From: Blastocladiella emersonii ATCC 22665 | Lineage: Eukaryota > Blastocladiomycota > Blastocladiomycetes > Blastocladiales > Blastocladiaceae | Direction of reading: 5' to 3' | Assembly (NCBI GenBank): GCA_025594325.1 | Contig: JANHCV010000009.1 | Location: 1,240,001 to 1,304,000, forward strand | Length of the DNA: 64,000 nucleotides | Shown here: in pieces, positions 59,615 to 64,000 of the stretch | Numbering within the stretch: the stretch's first letter is position 1 | Layout: each line of letters starts with the position of its first letter | The notes under the pieces: generated by a model | The model's database searches: none | Seen by the model: only the letters and a program-made list of their open reading frames with translations | Told to the model about the DNA's origin: nothing | Program-made: the position numbers and the translations under genes

Positions 59615-61549
59615 GGTGGCGGTGGATTTCCGGGAGCTACACGATGGGTCCGGCCGCACAGTTTCAGCGGGAAGTTCGAGGTCGCGGTCAAGTCGAGCAA
59701 ATCCATACGATCACGATGCAGAGAGATCACGGAGTGAGTGGTGCCGAGGTGTCGGCGTCGTTGAGCGAGCGAGCGACGCGTCGCGCCGTGTCTCGCAGGG
59801 CGCCATGCCGCGGGCGGAGACAAGTGAAGGGAGGCACGGGCAGCGCGCGAGCGTTCGTGTTCGCGGCCCGGTCGAGCGGGCGAGTGCCCTCGAGCCGACT
59901 TCCGGTCATCGTCTCCCACGGCGTGCAGCGACCGGCTGATCCGCCACGACACGTCGACCCACACGGCGGCGACGTGGGCAGTGCCAGCGACGAGAAGGTT
60001 CGAGTCGGATCGACCGAGCGGATGGCGCAGATCGTGTTGCGCTCACGGTCTCGGGCGCGAGGAAGGCGGCGCCGAGGGCAGGTTGGGCGGGGCCAGTGGC
60101 AAGCGGCGCCACGGCAGCGAGGCGATCGTGGCGTCGAGTGGCGCGGCGCCGTGTCCCCCACCGCCACCCTTTTTCACGGCGGGAACAAGCGGCAGTCGGA
60201 TCACGGATCATGAGGGGCAGGTCGCAGGCTGAGCTTTGAGGGCGCTCCCACGCGCGGTCGCGACCGGCGGGTCGGCGGCCCGGTAAGCGCGAGGATCTCA
60301 CCAAAGCGTTCGCGGTGCACCAAGTAATCTGCTCCATCCCGACTCGGATCTCGAGGTGGCGGCCAGGGAAGCGACAGCAGCTGCGAAACGCGAAGATTAC
60401 AGCGTGGCGCCCATGCGCACGTGATGCTATCTTCCCCTCGCCGAGACGCGTTCGCCTTGATCCTCGCGTTTATCTCTCCCTGGGATCGCCTTGGAGTCGG
60501 GCGAATGGAATACTCGATGCACTTACTCGCTTGAAAGTCGATCGGCTCAGCGCGGACCGGGCCGGCGGGTCGGCATCAGGAAGACCCCCCTTCCCCTTCT
60601 CTTCAATGCGCGGCCACGTCACGCTGACCGATCGCTTCCGTGCGTCTCTGTGGCAGCGCCATAGCCAGACACCCCGCTGATATGGGGCCAGGTACCCCCT
60701 CCCCTCAACACCCACTCGCGCGCAGGTGGGGGACACGCGCCGCCTCGCCTCGCCGTCATCATGACCGCTCGCTTGTTCGCACACCCTCCATCATCTCGCC
60801 CGACCTTCGAGATCGCCCTCGCCGTCGTCCCTGCACGCACCACCGACTCGATCCGCACCCTCGCCACCTTCACCACGGCCGCCGACCCCGCCGCGGTCGC
60901 GCCGCCCATCATCACCGCACATCATCACCGCCCGCATCACGACCACCCGCAACACGTTCCCGCGTCGCCGCGCTCGCTCTCGTGCATCGCGGTGGTGCGC
61001 GCGAACGGGAGACGGCGCGAGCGCGAGCGCCAAGCCGTACCGCGCGCGCCGTGCCTCCCTCGGCCGCCTTCTTCTTCACCGCGTCGCCGCGCACGCTCGC
61101 GGGCACCGCGTCGCCGCACACGTTCTCGGGCCACGGCCGCTCTCCTTCCGCACGCCGCCTGCCGCTGCCCGAGATGTCTCGCATCACGCGACCCGCGCGC
61201 CGCCGTCTCCCTGCCACCACCGCCACCACGACGTCGCGCGCGCGTGCACCGTGTCTCCTCTCGCCGAGATTGTCTCAAACCACCCGACGCGTCGCGCCGC
61301 ACGCCCGCCCGCGCGCGGCCGCGCGCTCGAGATTTTGCTGCGTTAGCCCGTGGCCGTGCTGCGCCGCGCCGCCGTCGGACCCCCTCCCTCCCGCCCTCCC
61401 TCCCTGCTCCATAGCCGCGGCCCCGATCCTCTCGCTCACGATCCTCAAACGATCCTCGAAGACCTCGACGAGTACGGCCTCCTCGCTCGACGACCGCCGC
61501 GCGCACACATTGACCACCCATCACGTAGCCGTGTTTCCTCCTCATCACC
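59615..61549. other. Long divergent intergenic region
   Basis: No supported gene in 1.9 kb. From about 60,900 to 61,540 the plus strand is strongly C/T-rich with C-A-C tracts (CATCATCACCGCCCGCATCACGACC), typical of a 5' leader before the gene at 61,550. A GTGTAG at about 59,646 on the minus strand may end a 5'-UTR intron of the left gene. Confidence 0.4.
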
Positions 61550-64000
61550 ATGAGCGCCCGCATCGACACCCCGTTCGCGGCCCGTACCGCGTCGGGCCTC
61601 GCGACGCGCGCCATGTCCCGCGTCGGGTCGTGCGTGAACCACCTCACCTACGCCGTCGTGTACGCGTACATGTTCGGCCTGATCCTCATGGTCAGCTTCA
61701 TCCCCGCCAAGGTCGGCCTCTTCTGCGCCAACAACCTGTGGACCCCGATCGCCGTCGTTGTCAACTACTACGCGGTCAGCTGCCTCGTCGCCGCGGTCTA
61801 CGCCGCGTTCAAGTGCGCGCGGTACTGCATGCTCTGCCTCTGGGTACGTTTCGCGCGCGCGCGCCCGTGTCTCCCGGCCGGCCATCACTGACGTGTCGAC
61901 CTGTCCCTGTCCAGGCTATGATCACCTTCGCCCAGCAGACTTCCTACTCTCTTCGGATCATGGAGGACACGGTCGGCGACGCCATGCTCAACGCCGAGCA
62001 GGTCCGCGCCGTCGTCTACGACTTTGCCCGCTACCTGATCTCGTACCTCGCGCGCGTCACCGTCGACGCGTGCCGCTCGATCCTCGGCCTGCTCGTCGCT
62101 GTCACCGACTCGATCCTCGGGTACCTCGTCTCCGCCGTGACCTCGGCCCGCGCCCGTGTCGCCAACGCCGTGGCCTCAACCCGCGCCCGTGTCGCCAACG
62201 CCGTGCACGCGCTCGTGTCCCCCGTCACCCGCCGCCTCATCACCGCCTACGCCGACCTCTACACGTATCTCGCGCCCATCGCCGTCGGAATCCGCGAGTA
62301 CTACGCCGATCTCTACATGATCCTCTTCCCGGCCGCTGCCGCTCGCGCTGCCGCCGCTCCCGCTGCCGACACCGTCTCGGACCTCGCTGACCAGGACGAG
62401 CCCGAGGCTCCCGCCCAGCCCGAGCCCGAGCCCGTCGCCGCCAAGCAGCCCGTCCACAACGCCAAGGTGCCGCGGGACGCGACGGGCTTCACCTGGTACG
62501 AAAAGTCCGGCTCGTCGGCGTCCAAGGTGCACCAGCAGCCCGAGCAGCCGACCCACGCCCAGCGTTCCGCTACGGTCCACAAGCGCAACTCGATCGAGGA
62601 CGAGCTCTTCTGGATCAAGTACAACAAGTCCTACAACCCCTGCTCGATCGACGCCGACCTGTTCCAGAGCACGCACGCCAAGTCCCGCGAGATTCGGTCC
62701 GCCTACGAGAAGGCGCACCCCGACCGCGAGCACATCTGGTCCACGCCCAACTACCACCTGGTTCCCGCGGCCGGTCTCGGTCCCAAGAAGCCCAAGGCGC
62801 GCGCGTCGGCCGCGGGCCACCCTCGCCCGACCTCGACGTCCGACCAGCGCCCCGTCAAGCAGCAGTCCGTGTCCGCGTCCGCGTCGCGCGTCACGCCGTT
62901 CCAGGTGGCGGGCGAGATCGCGGCGTCGGCCGCCCTCACGCACGTCAACATGCACGCCGCCGCCGCCGACCCCATCAAGCCCATCCGCACCGACTCGGGC
63001 GTCAGCGAGCTGCCCGTCGTGCCCATCGCGCCGATGCCGGCGCCCGTGTACCAGGTCGGCAGCACGCAGGTCGCCGTTCCAGATCCCGCACTCGTCCCGG
63101 CGCCCGTGTACCAGACCATCAACGCGCAGGCCGTCGTTCCAGTTCCCGCGCCCGTTTCGGCGCCCGTCTCGGCGCCCGTGTACCAGGTCGCCCACACGCA
63201 GGCTGTCGTTCCAGCTCCCGCCGCGCCCGTCTTGACGCCCGTGTACCGGTCCATCAACGCGCAGGCCGTCATTCCAGCTCCCGCGCCCGTCTCGGCGCCC
63301 GCGTACCAGGTCGCCGCCGTGCCCGCTGCGGCTCCGGTCCCCGTTGAGACCAAGGAGGCCAAGGCGCAGTGGGCTGTCGCCAAGTTCGCGGCCGCGTACC
63401 CGATGCAGATGATCATGTCGCCGCGCAAGGGGACCAAGTCGCCGGCTCGCTCGCGCTCCCCTCCACTCCCGGCCATGAACTTTAGCCTCTTGGCTCCACC
63501 AGCCGCGGCTCCGACTAGTCCGCGGACTACCACCAGTTCGGCGATCCAGGCCAACGCGTCGACCATGGCCGGCTCGCACCAGGCGATCCAGTCGCAGTCC
63601 CAGCAGCAACCGCAGGTCCAGTACTTGCACCTCGAGAACCTGCAGATCCGGCAGATGCAGCAGTCCGAGTACGCGCCGATCCAGCCGCAGCAGCCCGAGT
63701 ACGCGCAGATCCAGCCGCAGCAGATCCAGTCGCAGCAGATCCAGGAGCAGCAGTTTCAGCAGGCGCAGGTCCAGCAGGCTCAGGCCCAGCAGCAGCAGGT
63801 CCAGTACATGCAGCTCGAGTACTTGCAGTCCCAGCAGACGCAGGCCGGGTATGCGCAGCAGGCCGAGTACGCGCGGCAGTTCGAGCAGGCGCAGGACCAG
63901 ACCATGATGCAGCTCCAGCACGCTCAACTCCAGCAGTCGCTGGCCCAGCACGCGCAGTGCGCATACGCGCAGAACCTGCAGCAGCAGCAGGCCCAGCAGC
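61550..64000 (+). CDS. Membrane-anchored protein with glutamine-rich C-terminal region (partial)
   Basis: Exon 1 is 61,550-61,843 (98 codons); exon 2 starts at 61,915 and runs off the window without a stop, so at least 793 residues. The intron has donor GTACGT, branch ACTGAC and acceptor TCCAG. The N-terminal part has two or three hydrophobic helices (YAVVYAYMFGLILMVSFI; IAVVVNYYAVSCLVAAVYAAF), followed by amphipathic repeats (VTSARARVANAVASTRARVANAV). The middle is disordered, with VP/AP-VYQV repeats at 63,040-63,320. From about 63,590 it is Q-rich (QQPQVQYLHLEN..., QPQQPEYAQIQPQQ), with periodic EYA/QYM units. No enzyme domain seen. A scaffold or prion-like protein at an internal membrane is possible. 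Confidence 0.7.
63590..64000 (+). repeat. Glutamine-rich coding repeats
   Basis: CAG-rich units encoding QQ-x-(E)YAQ and Q-IQ-x-QQ blocks, degenerate rather than pure CAG repeats. They continue to the window edge. Confidence 0.75.

Noticed and set aside
60761-61414. 217-codon plus-strand frame before the right-edge gene
   Set aside because: Biased H/P/R composition from a C/T-rich 5' leader; no domain and no conserved start.
62176-63951. 591-codon minus-strand frame at the right edge
   Set aside because: Leucine-rich shadow of the CAG-rich plus-strand gene, which is open to the window edge.
1-64000. tRNA and rRNA genes
   Set aside because: No cloverleaf with A and B boxes or rRNA sequence was recognised by eye; a tRNAscan run would settle it.

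Overview
The window looks like nuclear DNA of a GC-rich fungus, most likely a basidiomycetous yeast (inference). Conserved eukaryotic genes (eIF4A, proteasome alpha-4, RNA polymerase II RPB7, SCD6/LSM14, MFAP1, SFT2, ZCCHC9) are split by short introns of about 45-110 nt. These start GTACGN or GTGCGN, carry CTAAC/CTGAC/CTCAC branch sites and end in GTGTAG or similar. All exon joins below were worked out by eye from splice sites and reading frame.

Positions 1-13.75 kb hold an integrated Polinton-like / virophage-like DNA virus: compact, intron-poor genes, less GC-rich to the eye, often sharing a T-run plus (T)GTAAATG start signal. It encodes a replication protein (family-A-polymerase-like palm followed by the start of a D5/SF3 helicase region, cut by the window edge), a tyrosine recombinase, a retroviral-type DDE integrase, a long repeat-built fibre with a C1q/TNF-like tip, several small proteins, an A32/FtsK-type packaging ATPase, a penton-like minor capsid protein and a frameshifted major capsid protein, then small zinc-binding proteins and an HNH-AP2 endonuclease remnant. 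The order ATPase - minor capsid - major capsid is the usual morphogenesis module of this virus group. The left end lies outside the window.

A Ty3-type chromovirus (14,005-19,295; 174-bp LTRs with two differences; CATGG target duplication; intact gag, a G GGA AAC slippery site and pol with chromodomain) has inserted to the right of these genes. DNA beyond it (19.3-20.33 kb) has nested inverted repeats, a perfect 28-bp palindrome and a 16-mer also found inside the viral element, so the viral element probably continues to about 20.3 kb with the retrotransposon nested in it.

From 20.5 to 29.8 kb are three lineage-specific genes of unknown function, two of them a tandem duplicate pair. From 29.9 to 47.9 kb is a dense block of host genes: a guanylyl-cyclase-like protein, a multi-SANT (SNAPC4-like) protein, ZCCHC9, eIF4A, a membrane SH3 protein, SFT2, MFAP1, PSMA7/PRE6, RPB7 and SCD6. 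From 48 to 54.2 kb is an accessory stretch with a frameshifted remnant, a disordered coiled-coil protein and a frameshifted DUF4470-like gene. From 54.2 to 64 kb two divergently transcribed genes encode long low-complexity proteins with N-terminal membrane segments; one is interrupted by a frameshift and an in-frame stop, the other runs off the right edge with a glutamine-rich tail.
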